64,000 nt of DNA from Panorpa germanica. Taxonomy: Eukaryota; Arthropoda; Insecta; Mecoptera; Panorpidae. Under the pieces are notes generated by a model that did not search any database, had not been told where the DNA came from, and saw only the letters and a program-made list of their open reading frames with translations. Shown here piece by piece: positions 25,253-36,847 of the stretch. Position 1 is the first letter of the stretch; the number at the start of each line of letters is the position of its first letter. The position numbers and the translations under genes were made by a program. Location: positions 5,084,001 through 5,148,000 of the forward strand of contig OY783209.1 of assembly GCA_963678705.1 (NCBI GenBank), written 5' to 3'.

Positions 25253-26009
25253 AAGGTATCATCAACGTAACAACCTGAAACATTGAACTTAAGCTTATAA
25301 AGTATGAACTCATGCAATTTCATAACACTTTTTAATATATTTGAGCCGCTCTATGCGTCATGTTTCATACGATTAAGTTACCAGTTTTGACATTCAATGT
25401 TGTATATAAAATCCTGGTGTGACGTCACAACGCCGCTATAAATCTCTGCACTACCTTTACAACTTATTGAATATTTTCTTTATATTCAATTTGACACATA
25501 CCCCGTGTGCCAGTAGTAGTGTCTGGTGCGATACCATAAACCTTTCTTAAGTTGCGTACTCACCAAAAACACAATGTTGTTATTAGCTAACATGAAATCA
25601 ACTATGTATCTGTATTTAAGGCTTTGGACTTTATTTTGTAACTCTTTCCCTGACGTTATGCGTCATGAATTGGACTTATGTGATTTTCATTTGTTTGTAA
25701 ATATTGCCAAATTACCGCTTATAAACTTAAGTTGCCTTTTCACTATAATTTTATTTGTATATATGTATTTGTATATATGTAAGACCCGAAAAACACAAAT
25801 AGTGATGTTACCGTTATTGTAATATTTTACTCAAAACGAAACCTTTTAATATTTAATCTAAAAGGGGCTTATTTTATCATTAAATAGCTATATAAAAAGC
25901 CATTATTCTTTAAAATAACTTCTTAAGATGTAATAATCTTTATAAAGGTCGTCTTAAGAAATTTTATGAAGATGCTAATGCTAATTTAGTTTTCAAAAAG
26001 CAGTAAAAT
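25253..26009. other. AT-rich intergenic DNA
   Basis: A 98-codon frame at 25526-25822 has no recognisable domain and T-rich composition. No gene called. Confidence 0.4.
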
Positions 26010-26350
26010 AGCTATAGCAGAGAAGAGAAACATTAGAGCATATTAAGAGTATGTATAAGGAGAGTGTGGAAGATGAAATAGACCTGATCGAAAACCTGCA
26101 AGGGAGGTAGAAGAGAATACAATGTATCAATGAGTTTAGAAACAAGAGAAAAGAAAAGAAAGGCAAGAGAGATAAAGCGTGATAGTTTGTAGATTATAAA
26201 CTAATGCGATAAAAAGACTACTGTACTATCGACTATTAGAGTACAGTAAGAGTGCGTTGGTACAAGAGAAAGTGAAAAGGAGATTGGGAGGAGATATTGT
26301 AAGGAAAGACGAAAGTAAGAGTGTAGACTGCGAAAAATAGTAGAGGAAAT
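26010..26350. repeat. Purine-rich low-complexity tract
   Basis: A/G-biased on the plus strand (GAGAAGAGAAAC, AAGGAGAGTGTGG) for about 340 bases without a simple period. Confidence 0.65.
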
Positions 26351-26464
26351 TCGATTTTTAAAATTTGCTAACTTAGAGAATGTAATGAGAAATAATTGTT
26401 AACAGATTGTAATGTCAAAGAGGCATACACAATAAAATAAGAATACTCAAAAGTGAAACAAGTG

Positions 26465-26690
26465 AATTCTAGACTTTTATTATTTCCAGAAGTACTTTCT
26501 GATTGTTCTTCTCTTGACCCCTCTCTCTTCATTTGCCCTAGTCCTCCTTCATTCTCATCGTTTTCTCACCTTTTGTCTTCTTTGTCTACTCTCGACAAAC
26601 CGTTTATTATCTTTTCACTATCCTTCTTCCCTTCTGCCTTTATTTTCACTTCTCCCGTCTTTTACGTCTATCACCCTGTTTCTTTTGTTC
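26465..26690. repeat. Pyrimidine-rich low-complexity tract
   Basis: C/T-biased for about 220 bases. Two overlapping frames of 102 and 61 codons are Ser/Leu/Phe/Pro-rich artefacts of the composition. Confidence 0.7.
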
Positions 26691-27735
26691 GGCCATTGAG
26701 TAGGGTCATTGATACTAGAAAAAATATTACCTCTCCACATGTAGTTTGGAATGGCAACTAGGTGTTCGCATGGTTTTATTAGACATCACTTCTGACTAAA
26801 ATACTTTCTTATAAACTGCTACTGAAATTGTTACTCTCCTCCTGCTACTCTCCCTTCTGCTTACTTTAAATACATGTAATTGTGTTCAGATGGTAGTATT
26901 TTGATATTATGTTAAAAATATTAGTTTTGTAACAGGTGTTCGTTTAACAATTTTATTGTATTTAACATTACTTCCTGAAGCAATAGAAAAGAAAACGGTT
27001 TTTTTGGCAGTTGCTCTAAAATTGTTCTTTTTTGTTTTATTTTAAAAACCTAACAATTACTTTATAGGTGTTAATGCGTAAGTAGAATAGCACACTTGAA
27101 TATGTCTTATGTAATGCGTTTGATTTTACTGTTGGCGAACGCAGTGAGTACTTAACTTTAGGTATTCTCATACGTGGTGTCACGTGATGGATTCCTGTTG
27201 GCAGAAATACATAAAAATCATAGCATCAAACATTTACTCAATGTAGAACGTTACAGAATGGGGTACAAAAGTCGTATAATGAAATGACTCTAGCTCCCCC
27301 ATATCTTTATGGTGAGATCAAATATGTATACGAAAAATCGTATACAACAACAAGCCGTTGCGTCTCGTTTTGTAACGTTACGTTCTTTGAGCTAAACTAG
27401 CGGATCCGGATTTATTGCGTTACATGTATTATAAAAACTTCACGGGATACCAACAAAGAAAAAAAAAGAAAAACTTAAAAAATATGTTAAAATATAAATT
27501 GTTCAGGTATAAAAATGTGAAAGTACTTTGTTACTTAGCTTCTTTACAAATAAGAAAAACGAAAGAGAAGTTGAAGAGGAGCTTAGTCTATATATAGCAC
27601 ACGTGAAAGCTTGGCTTAAGGGATTCCTTTTACTGAAATGTGTTGTGAAATTATTGTTAAATGCGTACGAGTTTATAAATGCGTGTTTCAATGTTAACAT
27701 AGTACAAGATCTACATATTAGGCCCAGCACACCGT
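26691..27735. other. AT-rich intergenic DNA
   Basis: No supported gene. Short frames on both strands overlap and look accidental. Confidence 0.45.
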
Positions 27736-27862
27736 TTTTTTTTAAATATATATAAATTCTCAGGCTTCCTAGGCACGTAACCTTTTATCGCCCCTAATAT
27801 TGTTCTGTTTCTTCTTATACTTTATACCCAGACAACAAGAATGATCTATTCATGGCTACTTT
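27736..27862 (-). mobile_element. LINE 3' end (untranslated part and poly-A), copy 1
   Basis: A T-run at 27736-27744, the poly-A on the minus strand, is followed by the GCCTAGGAAGCC-containing tail also found at 39011-39045 and by TCCAGACAACAAG-type sequence. It is truncated after about 125 bp and abuts a 529-family copy. Confidence 0.7.
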
Positions 27863-28218
27863 ACAACTTTATTACAAAATTTATTAACTACATAAACAAT
27901 ATTATTTTAAATTTCTTGCTATTATAAATTTTTATTTACATTTAAAAATTAAAAACACCATAGTTCTAAAAATAGAACAAGTCAGAACACGTGCATTTAA
28001 ATTTGTAAACATTTTAAAAATACCAATAAAGTATCTAAACAAAAGTTTAAAAAAACTCTATAATATAAATTAATACTTTATTGTTATTAGAATCGGCAAA
28101 GAACACCTGCGTGACTGGCGCGATACGCTAGTGTTTATTGTTTTCAAACTAAAATTTGTAAATACAAATAGAATTATTAAATTGGTTTTAAAATAAAATG
28201 TACTTTTAAAAGATATGG
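27863..28218 (-). repeat. 529-bp-family repeat, shorter variant copy 4
   Basis: Contains the same GC-rich core in reverse complement and shares its distal variant with 21208-21563. Confidence 0.75.
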
Positions 28219-28345
28219 ATGGAAAATGCTGCTATTCGGCTCTATCTTAAAAATAAGAGTGTAATCAGTTTCATACGTTTATCTTGAAAACTATAACATT
28301 CACAAAAATTTTGTAAAAAGCTTTTTTGTAGATAATAGTAGTACC
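28219..28345 (+). repeat. Repeat segment adjoining the 529-family copy
   Basis: GGAAAATGCTGCTATTCGGC and AATAAGAGTGTAATCAGTTTC link this segment to 19956 and 21108. Order relative to the 529-family copy is the reverse of that at 21 kb, which suggests a composite or tandem unit. Confidence 0.5.
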
Positions 28346-28647
28346 TACAACTGTTATTAATAAATTTTTTTTGTAACATTCATAATAAGAAAGTTATATG
28401 AACATTATTAAACATATTTTTAGGTTTAACGTCATACTGCTGTGTATTCGGGTTCAATAACTGGACCAACACTACATTTTCTTGGATTTTATTGTTATTA
28501 AAGTGTTTACATAATCATAAACTTACTAGACAGTGATGGTGTAGATATATATGGGACCAGAACATCATATTAACAGGTGGTCGTCGGTGACAGAGATCAG
28601 AAAATGAATGGCACTGATTTGTTATTATATTTATAACTTATTTAGAT

Positions 28648-28965
28648 TTATATATCCAGACAACAAGATTGATCTATTCATGGCTACTGCTGTTATAAAT
28701 CGGTTTCTCAATCAAAAAGACGGTGTTAACAGGAAGCGTCTGCGAAGTCTGTAGCACCGCCCTTTGGAGTCCATTTCTTGCCATTGCTGTATTTTTACAT
28801 TGCGACAGAATGTGGTCAGGATCTGCCTCTCTTCACCACATTCGCTTTTAGGGTTTGGAATGATTTTGTTTCTTGTTAGATGTTTTAGAGCTCCAGTATG
28901 ATTCATTCTTAGGCTTGAGGTCATTGTTATTAATCTTCTTGGCCATACCCAGCGCACATTTACGA
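28648..28965 (-). pseudogene. LINE ORF2 C-terminal remnant, copy 2
   Basis: Minus-strand translation gives SLRMNHTGALKHLTRNKI, then IPNPKSECGEE, and after a frameshift the QCKNTAMAR-like segment. This matches the copy at 49899-50185, whose CECGEGESDLDHILWQCKN has the C.C...H....C pattern at the C-terminus of RNase-H-class LINEs (I/R1/Jockey superfamily). Frameshifted and truncated, so not functional. No target duplication found. Confidence 0.75.
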
Positions 28966-30856
28966 TTAGACTTTTTTGATAATTATACTACGGTATACTA
29001 ATTTTAAGTTGCTATCTGGTTTTCTGGCGTTCTTGCTTGTTGATTTTAAGAAGACATAGATTAGGAATTAGCAAAGGAATTTCCGTTAGAGAACAATGAG
29101 CTTGAAAGCTGCGTTTTTTTTTTTGCATAAACCAAGATCGTTCAATTTAAGTCTCCCCGTGACAACGCGGTTTAAGTTCAAGAAAATCTCTGAATTTCTA
29201 TCGTTTTGCTTGCATATCCCCAATTTTAGTGCTCTAAAAATATTATAAGAATAAAAATTAATAAACCGAATTAATTAGACTTGAACTTGCAGTAAAAACG
29301 ATTTAATCCTATATTACATGAAATATAATTAATAAAATCTTAGTTAATAAATTTCATTTAAAATTTTAATAACAATATTTCATTAAAAATAAAAAAAAGC
29401 ATTATGGAATTTTCGTTATACTCATATTTTTATCCGTACTTTTAATTAAACTGGTTTTATCTTTTGTTACGGTTTTGTAATATTTTATAAGCGAGGGGAT
29501 GATTGATTAACATTAGAGCGATGATTTTATTTGGCTTTGGCTTGTAAAATATATTACTACCGTTCAAGAGTTCAATATATTATAAAAAGACAGGGTGTAT
29601 GAAAGGTCAACCCCATAAAAACTTTCTTGGAATACTCGTACTCCTACAAACAGTTCTCCACCTTTCAACCCCCTTTAGAGAACCCACTGCTATAGTTATG
29701 AAGTAGATGAAATAAATAATGGCGATACAGCCGGCTGAGGCATTTACAGATCATTTTTATGTTCAACTGTTGTATTTAAAGTTTATGCTGCATAAAATGG
29801 AATGGAGTTTGCCAAAATGTTCTGTTTGATAATTCGGAAGTGGCAGGGAAAGCGTATGCTGCCAACAATATGGTTACATTATGTTACAAATGTGTTACTG
29901 TCAGCATTTTTAATGAGATTGTTAGTAAGAGCAACTGCGGATTGTGCGTATCCTTATCTCTACCTTCCCTTTACTTCTTCTCCTTGTTTCTTATGACAAA
30001 TCCAGTGAGTTTAATGCAAGCCGAGCAGGCCTATGAACGATTTCTTCCAAAGGTAGCTGTGCGTAACCAGCAATAACTTCTTCTAAACAAATTATGAAAT
30101 ATTTTCTTAATAAAAACACTTAATTTTGCACGTAGTCTCTAAAATGAATTTAATATACTCGTACAATCGAAAAAGTAACAGAAGAATGTAAGAGGGTGAA
30201 AAAATAAAATGTTGAAAAGATTTTATTGAATGAAAATCTGACCCCAAATAAGTACTACCCCTAAAATATTTAAAAAGATGAATTATTAAGGGAGAAATGT
30301 TTATTTAAACATAATCTATAACAACCCTATGTTAACAGGATGATGGATTTCTAACTAAATCGAAAAGTTTTTAAGTTTTTCATTTTTTTCTTCTTCTTCT
30401 TTCATTTTCTTTAAAGCAATTTTAATGTAATAATTCGATTACAACGACTAAATAACAACATTTTTTTTTCTTTGAAAATAATTCGTATTTAATAAAAGTT
30501 GGTTTTTTTTTTCTTTCAATAAAGAAATTTATAAAACATTTTTAATGATTTATGATTGGATGTACAAGGCAGCCGTGCAGCCGTGGTTGTAATAAAGTAC
30601 TTTATAATTTCATTAAAGGATATTTAAGTGACGCTACATTGCCAGAAACTTTCGTGTCGAGGTGTCAATGTGTTCTGTAAAAGAAAGTTTTTCTCAGGAA
30701 TAAAAAATGTGATTTTAATGATCACTAGAAAATATAGAGCCTGATTTCATAAAGATGAATTGATGTGAACCCATAACCTTGTGTAATCTTGCGCACCGCC
30801 ATCTTAAAGTCATGGCGGCCTTAACAGTTCTCTTGCAATATCTATCTGTATTAACT
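28966..30856. other. AT-rich intergenic DNA
   Basis: Includes T-rich patches at 30370-30520. No gene supported. Confidence 0.45.

Positions 30857-30939
<83 letters not shown>
30857..30939. repeat. (TA)n microsatellite, left
   Basis: About 41 uninterrupted TA units. It forms the left outer boundary of an inverted-repeat structure. Confidence 0.95.
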
Positions 30940-30941
<2 letters not shown>

Positions 30942-31391
30942 GTGGAAAACGAGAGTACCATCCCAATTCTGATGTGGAAAACAATACCCAATCCGCTAAT
31001 CTGATGTGGAAACAAGGTACCCTTATTCAATTTAGGGCAAATGTCAATTCAATTAATATTCAACTATGTAATATCTTAGTTTCTTGTCAGGATGATAAAG
31101 AATCACAAAATTTGTTTAATACATTTATTTAATAAAATAATAACGATGATAATAATACAATAAGGTTACAATATAAACGTTGGTATTTACTTTACAAATA
31201 CAGAACAATGAATGAACAAACCATCTTAAATTCTAGTTATTATATACTCAGTCCTACATTAGGTTTCAGCTAGATTTAATAGGAGTACCTTGTTTCCACA
31301 TCAGATTAGCGGATTGGGTATTGTTTTCCACATCAGAATTGGGACGGTACTCCTGTTTCCACACCAGAATTGGGATAGTATTCTTGTTTTC

Positions 31392-31394
<3 letters not shown>

Positions 31395-31463
<69 letters not shown>
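31395..31463. repeat. (TA)n microsatellite, right
   Basis: About 34 TA units, followed directly by CAGGGTTTCCCAGAAATTG. Confidence 0.95.
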
Positions 31464-31466
<3 letters not shown>

Positions 31467-31930
31467 GGTTTCCCAGAAATTGACGTCAAGCCGGAAGTGG
31501 GTCATAGGCAAAATCAGAAAAATATTAAAAAATTTAAGTTGAATAAGGCCGTAACTTTATGATTTTAGTTTGAGTGAGACCGATAGAGTCGTTTTACGAA
31601 GTGTGAGTGAGACAGATAGTGACGATGACGTGACAGAGGCGGAAAGAGTAAAGTTCAATTCAATAGGATTAATTTAAGAAAAAAATAGCGTTGTAGGTTT
31701 TATAGTTTACCCGTTATAGTAGAAAATGTAAGACATAAGAATAAATTTAAAAAGTCGGATCTATTTTTGAAAATATTGCTTTGTGCGTGTGTGTGTGGTG
31801 TACCTACATGTTCATAATAAACACAAAATAATAATTGATGCAATCCGTCATCTGCCAATCTTTCGAGTAGCATTCGACTCCTCTCGTGGAGCAATCAATC
31901 ATGGAGGCATTGTCATATACTTTAGAAAAA
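31464..31930. other. AT-rich spacer following the foldback element
   Basis: Begins CAGGGTTTCCCAGAAATTG, a motif of the kind seen at transposon termini. Also holds TGACGTCA-like and (GT)n patches. No gene. Confidence 0.35.
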
Positions 31931-32130
31931 CACTTACGCGGAGCCCCGCAGTAATGGATTAGTAGTCGGCGGTTTCCAGCGTCGATTTGACGTCAATAGA
32001 CGCAGCCCGTTAACAGCCGCACCCCCATCCCCGCGTAATGCGCTCTGTTTAATAGAACGTTGAGCATTTATGAGTTTAGCGGATTTGATAGCGATGTAAT
32101 TAACGATTTGTTGGGGTGATAGCAGCTAGC
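31931..32130. promoter_or_regulatory. GC-richer island with homeodomain-type words (possible enhancer)
   Basis: This stretch is clearly GC-richer than its surroundings (GCGGAGCCCCGCAG, CCGCACCCCCATCCCCGCG). It then gives GCATTTATGAGTTTAGCGG and GATGTAATTAACGATTTG, with TTTATG and TAATTA words bound by homeodomain proteins. A 17-codon frame (ATG at about 31901) is too short to call. Regulatory function is inference only. Confidence 0.25.
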
Positions 32131-32555
32131 AGTAAGGAGAAGGAGAGGGAGAGAGAAGTTAGTTACAGTTAGAAACTAATTAGCAGGGTTATTTCAGTGT
32201 TGATTTTAAAAAAAATATATATTCATGAATTTGAATGAATGTATGTTTTTCACAATCTTCTACTTTACCATATGGAATTAGTACTACGAGTATATACTGA
32301 GTAGCATCGAGGGACAGGTAAATTTGGACTACATAAAATCGAATTTGGCATGAGTCAGAAACAATAGTTGTTTTGGAACAAGAAATTAAGAAGTAGAAAT
32401 GTTATTATTTACTCGTAATGTGAGGTTTTACTAAAGATTACGAGGTTTGCACCACTGAGAGAATTTAGAACAAATTTTCACTTATTTTAGGTCCAGTATG
32501 TCTCAGGATTTCCCAAGATATCTACGCGCACAAAATTTAAAACGTGGATATTACT

Positions 32556-32737
32556 TCACAGTAAACAATTTGGTGAAGTGTCCTGTTTTGTGACATTTCT
32601 ATCACTATCAACTTTATCTTCATTTGCATTCCGACAGGTGGAGTGGAGAAACTGAACTCTAAATGAACTCTTTCATGACAGAAAAATCATATGCATCTTC
32701 AATATGATGGCAAAGTGACTCCAAAAATTTTACTGGG
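32556..32737 (+). mobile_element. CCCAGTAAAC-family element, internally deleted copy
   Basis: Both ends are present (CACAGTAAACAATTTGG and TTTTACTGGG), but the middle segment carrying TTTCGCCATTTGTAGTCG is missing. Confidence 0.7.
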
Positions 32738-34384
32738 TTCATATTTATGTAATACATTATTAATAATGTCGGATATATCTTTTTGAAGAAGTGTTTTACT
32801 AATTTAAGGGTGTTTTTGTTTAACTTTTACTATACTTACTCTAATAGGTCTTATTTTAATATCCTACAGATATTCTAAAAGGTCTAAAAACGATTTCTCA
32901 AGCCTTTTCAAAACGTAATGCGCAACAGCAGTAAAATAAATAAAAAAACGTTGTATATTATAGGTAATATTATTTACGTTACTAATTAACGGTATAAAAT
33001 ATTCATAATAAAGTAGTGCTGGTCTTTTAACCTGTCAAAAATTCCTGTTACTTCTTGAACATATCCCATATATAAAAAAAGGGAGACATCTTTCCGCAGA
33101 TGTCACCAAATTGAGTAGGAAAGGCCCTGATAATGTCTAAATTTAGCACTGCAGGGAATATATAATAGCCATTGTGAACCATAAAAAAGCTCTATAAAAA
33201 TAGGAAAGTTAACGAGAGAATTTGTACATATACAGCCCGACAAAGTGGCCATATAAAACGACAAATATAAATTAAATGTACGAATTAAATTAGATAAAAT
33301 ATTAACGATTCAATATATTTTGTATTCTTTCTATTCATTACTTTATTATTGTTTTTATTAAAAACTGCAAGGTTAAAACCTTAAATTGAAACTAAACACA
33401 GTGAGTGGGAATGGGGTTTAACTATGTTTAGCAGGTATTTCACAAAATTACTCATCGAATTATAACCAAAAATATCAGAATGGTTACATAAATATTTTCT
33501 TTATTTTACAAGCAAAAATTAATGAAATACCAGCAGTTGTTTGTTTACAAGTTTTCCAACAAATGTGAATAACATACTTATACAAGAATGTACAAGCTGT
33601 AATTTTACATTTGTTTACTCACTGTAATCTCACTATGTATATATGTCCTTCATTAAAAGATCTAAAGCTCAATACCAAAAAGCGTAAGCGTTTATCGCAG
33701 GAAGCTCTTAAATATTTCGTGGATTTTTAACTTTAAGTATGTTTATTTTTACATTTTGTGTGTAATACACAACGCAAAAAATTAAAATGTAAAGCATTTT
33801 TTACATTTCGTGTCTTTGATGTGTAAATTTTAATTTGACTACTTGAGAAACGGATGACTTGGTTTGAGATATTTGTGAATTGATAGAGTGCAAGAGAAAC
33901 ATTAATTTAGCAATAAAAACTAAAAAATCTAATGCTATATATATGACACATATTACGTTTTATGATAATTACTAGATACATCTCTTTAAACATAGAAAAT
34001 TACCTTTGAATTAGCATGTGGTAAAGTAGTAAGTAACAGACTGCGTTGCAAGACAATTTTCTACTTGTGAATCACTAAAAAAGATTTTATTTTTCAAATT
34101 ATAGTCTGTTATAGTGCTCGGCTTGTTTTATTGTTATTATTTCGTCTGTAAAATTGTTTTACATAAATTATTTTTATGAAAAGATGCTATTAAACATGAA
34201 AATAAAACCATTTCTATAATTACGATACGCCTTTGTAAATGTTCATTTAGCCAAGACGATTCTTATTTGATGCTCTATAGGAAATTTTAAGTTAAAATCA
34301 TTATTCATAGTTCAGTGATAAGTATTGTTTCATAGTAATTTTAACTTAAAGCAAATTTGTCACTTACAAAAAAGAGTCATGTAT
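32738..34384. other. AT-rich intergenic DNA
   Basis: No gene or shared repeat recognised. Confidence 0.5.
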
Positions 34385-34592
34385 AATTCATATTACGAGA
34401 GTTCGGCAGCGACTCATACTTAAAATAGGTTATAAGAACTATGTAAATCTATGATACGATAATGAATTTTCTTCGTTGCTATATACTTTATAGAAAAATA
34501 AGTGAGTCAGTGCTATTTCAGTTATATCGGCAGTTTATACCCCACAACTTGTTTCAAGTATGAGTCACTGCCGAACTCATGTAATTCGAATT
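34385..34592. repeat. Long inverted repeat (hairpin/MITE-like)
   Basis: Left arm about 34385-34426 (AGTTCGGCAGCGACTCATAC). Right arm about 34551-34592 (GTATGAGTCACTGCCGAACT). They pair over about 40 nt with a few mismatches around a roughly 125-nt loop. Confidence 0.65.
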
Positions 34593-35101
34593 ATTTTATT
34601 TCTTAGTTTAACTAGGGTTCTTGAAGCATATGGTTCCTGGTATCAATGTGAAAAAAAAGAACGACAATTTAAAGCGTTTTTCTAGTAATAATTATATAAA
34701 ATAAAAAGAATATCTTTGTGTATCACTTGGTTTGATCCATGATGCTTCCCCAGTACATCTAATTTAAATTTTGAATGAAGAAGTTCTTTAGAAAGATACT
34801 TTAATACGTAGGAATATTGGATTTGCTTCCTTTTTAGTGTAATATACTTATTGATATTTGACATAAAAGACCTACGACCTTCGCGGATCTTAGTGGGTGG
34901 GGAAGGGTGGTATTAGATGTAGGGGGTTGGTTTTTATCGCTTTATCGATGACTTGCGTGTCTTTTACATTATTGACACTGCAGTAGTGGAAAAGAAATTG
35001 TAAAGGATATTAATACAGTTTTGGTATTAATAAGGTTCAGTTATGTATAGATTTTCTGATAGAAATAACAATTTTTAGACATAGTTAACAATTTATCTAA
35101 T
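34593..35101. other. AT-rich intergenic DNA
   Basis: Nothing recognised. Confidence 0.45.
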
Positions 35102-35305
35102 GACGAATTTATCTTATATAAAAAAGGAACTTTGGATCATATTATATTTGAATGCATAAATTATAGTTTACCAGGATCAAAATTCAATAGTGAAATATTA
35201 GATGTGATTTAAACTTTTTCTGTTAATACTAAATTTTTGTTAAGTGATTCAAAACTAATTAGTGAATTATTTAAATATTTAGAAATTTATAAAATAGAAT
35301 TATAA
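35102..35305 (+). pseudogene. LINE ORF2 C-terminal remnant (second family)
   Basis: Translation gives DEFILYKKGTLDHIIFECIN, then YSLPGSKFNSEILDVI, an in-frame TAA at 35210-35212, and then a Leu/Lys-rich tail ending at a TAA at 35303-35305. The TLDHIIFEC motif matches the Cys/His tail (DH.L.EC) that follows RNase H in many LINEs. Downstream an (AAATA)n-like tail at about 35360-35383 looks like a LINE 3' end. It differs in sequence from the family at 28648, 38788 and 49899. Confidence 0.65.
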
Positions 35306-36640
35306 AATGTTAAATATATATAAAAAATGTGGCTATGACGAATAAAAGTCAAGGCAAATAAATAAATAAATAAAAAAATAATTATTTCTCTTATAAATAG
35401 GACTGCAAAAACTGTGTTTAGCTTCAATTATCAATTAACTAGTTGAACGAGATTTTAAGTGAGATCTAAATAAGGATAGTAGGTTCTTTTCATACTGCCA
35501 GATAGAGCTGATCTGTATTAAGATCCTCTGTTCAGATTCTAATGTTTACACAAACGATAAACACATTTAAATCTGAATCCGAATTAGATCTGATCGTGTA
35601 AAAAGCTCTCTTTAGATAGAACCATAAAATAAACATGTTTGTTGAATTTATCTTCTCTCAAAAATAACTTTCCGTCCAGTGGTTATGTTACCATTATGAT
35701 TTCTTAATCAAAAAACTTGTAATGTTTGTTAAAATAGTTGTATCACAATATCTTGAAGGGGCAAGTCAAGATGGGGGTAGTAGGAGCTTACCTACATAAG
35801 TGTGTTTGTACCCGTAAAGTTAACTGCCAACAGGAAGTTATCCTACCCCCCTTTATCCTTCTCTGAGAATTTAGGAGTTATAGAAACCTGGGCAACTTGT
35901 AACCAGAAAAGCATGGAAACAGGAAGTAGATGGGCGAAGAAGAAGGAGTAGGGGGAAAGTAACAGTACGGAAGGGTGTGGTGCGGGACTATTTCATTTTA
36001 GCGGTGAAATAAACCAATAACGGACATCTGTTGCGGTGCAGACATTTTCATTTTCCTCACAAATAAATATAACCACCATAGATATATTTATATAGAAGAT
36101 AGAAGAAAGTAGAGACTCAGTTTTGATAATGCTATCTCTATCATTTTTATATATTTGTCTCTTTTTCACACTCTATGGTTTCGATAAAAAACTTTATAAG
36201 TGTAAAATAAATATTTGTTAAAAAAATGTTGCTTGAAATTGGTGATTCAAGCAGGTGCGGTACTTTTGATATGGAAATCTAAAAAGCTGGGAAAACGTAA
36301 ATGGTGGCTTGTGTGTACGAGGTGGGATAGGGAGAGAGAGGGAGGTTTCGTATTGTTAAACATATACTTATATTGATCAGATGTGTTTAAACCTTATGAA
36401 TAACAAATTGTGTGAGGAAAATTAGTGCACATGAAAAAATAAATGAAATTAGTTTCAACTTTTTTTATAATGTACAACATATTAAGTTTATTGTATAAAA
36501 ATTTGAAGTCGATTGGAGTAAAACTGCCAAAGATGTAGAGTTTTAAGTCTACTCTATGGTCTGGTTTCGTCTTGCCTTGAAACTTTTAAACGCGTTTTCT
36601 CACACTTTGGTTTTTCAGAGTCGGTGCACTCTCTAGCTCA
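35306..36640. other. LINE 3' tail then AT-rich intergenic DNA
   Basis: The first about 80 bp are the probable 3' tail of the LINE remnant. The rest has no supported gene. Confidence 0.45.
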
Positions 36641-36701
36641 AATTCTACTGGACCGATCCTTTTGAAACTTTACACACTCTTTCTTTACATAAATGCCGAG
36701 G

Positions 36702-36847
36702 TAACGCTGTCGAGTTTTTTTTAAATTTTAACGTATTTTAAAATAACACAGTTTCTGATTTTCTTCATGAAAAATTGGTATTTGAATTTTATGTGCTGTA
36801 AAAAATTGAAAAATCAATAGAAAACAAAAAACTCGACAGCGTTACCT
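36702..36847. repeat. Perfect 22-bp inverted repeat with ~100-nt loop
   Basis: AGGTAACGCTGTCGAGTTTT at 36702 is matched exactly by AAAACTCGACAGCGTTACCT ending at 36847, extended by a few further A/T pairs. Confidence 0.75.

Larger units (their letters stand above)
30857..31463. mobile_element. Foldback-type element with sub-repeated arms and (TA)n ends
   Basis: Two arms face each other: 30940-31040 and 31264-31394. At least 59 nt are perfectly complementary, including GATGTGGAAAACAATACCC and TCCGCTAATCTGATGTGG. Each arm is built of roughly 30-35-bp units around the motif TTCTGATGTGGAAA; the right arm has one unit more. Between the arms lie about 225 bp of AT-rich sequence. Each arm ends in a (TA)n array. 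No coding capacity. Confidence 0.65.

Noticed and set aside
30779..31562. Frames with long Tyr-Ile repeats
   Set aside because: Direct translation of (TA)n arrays.
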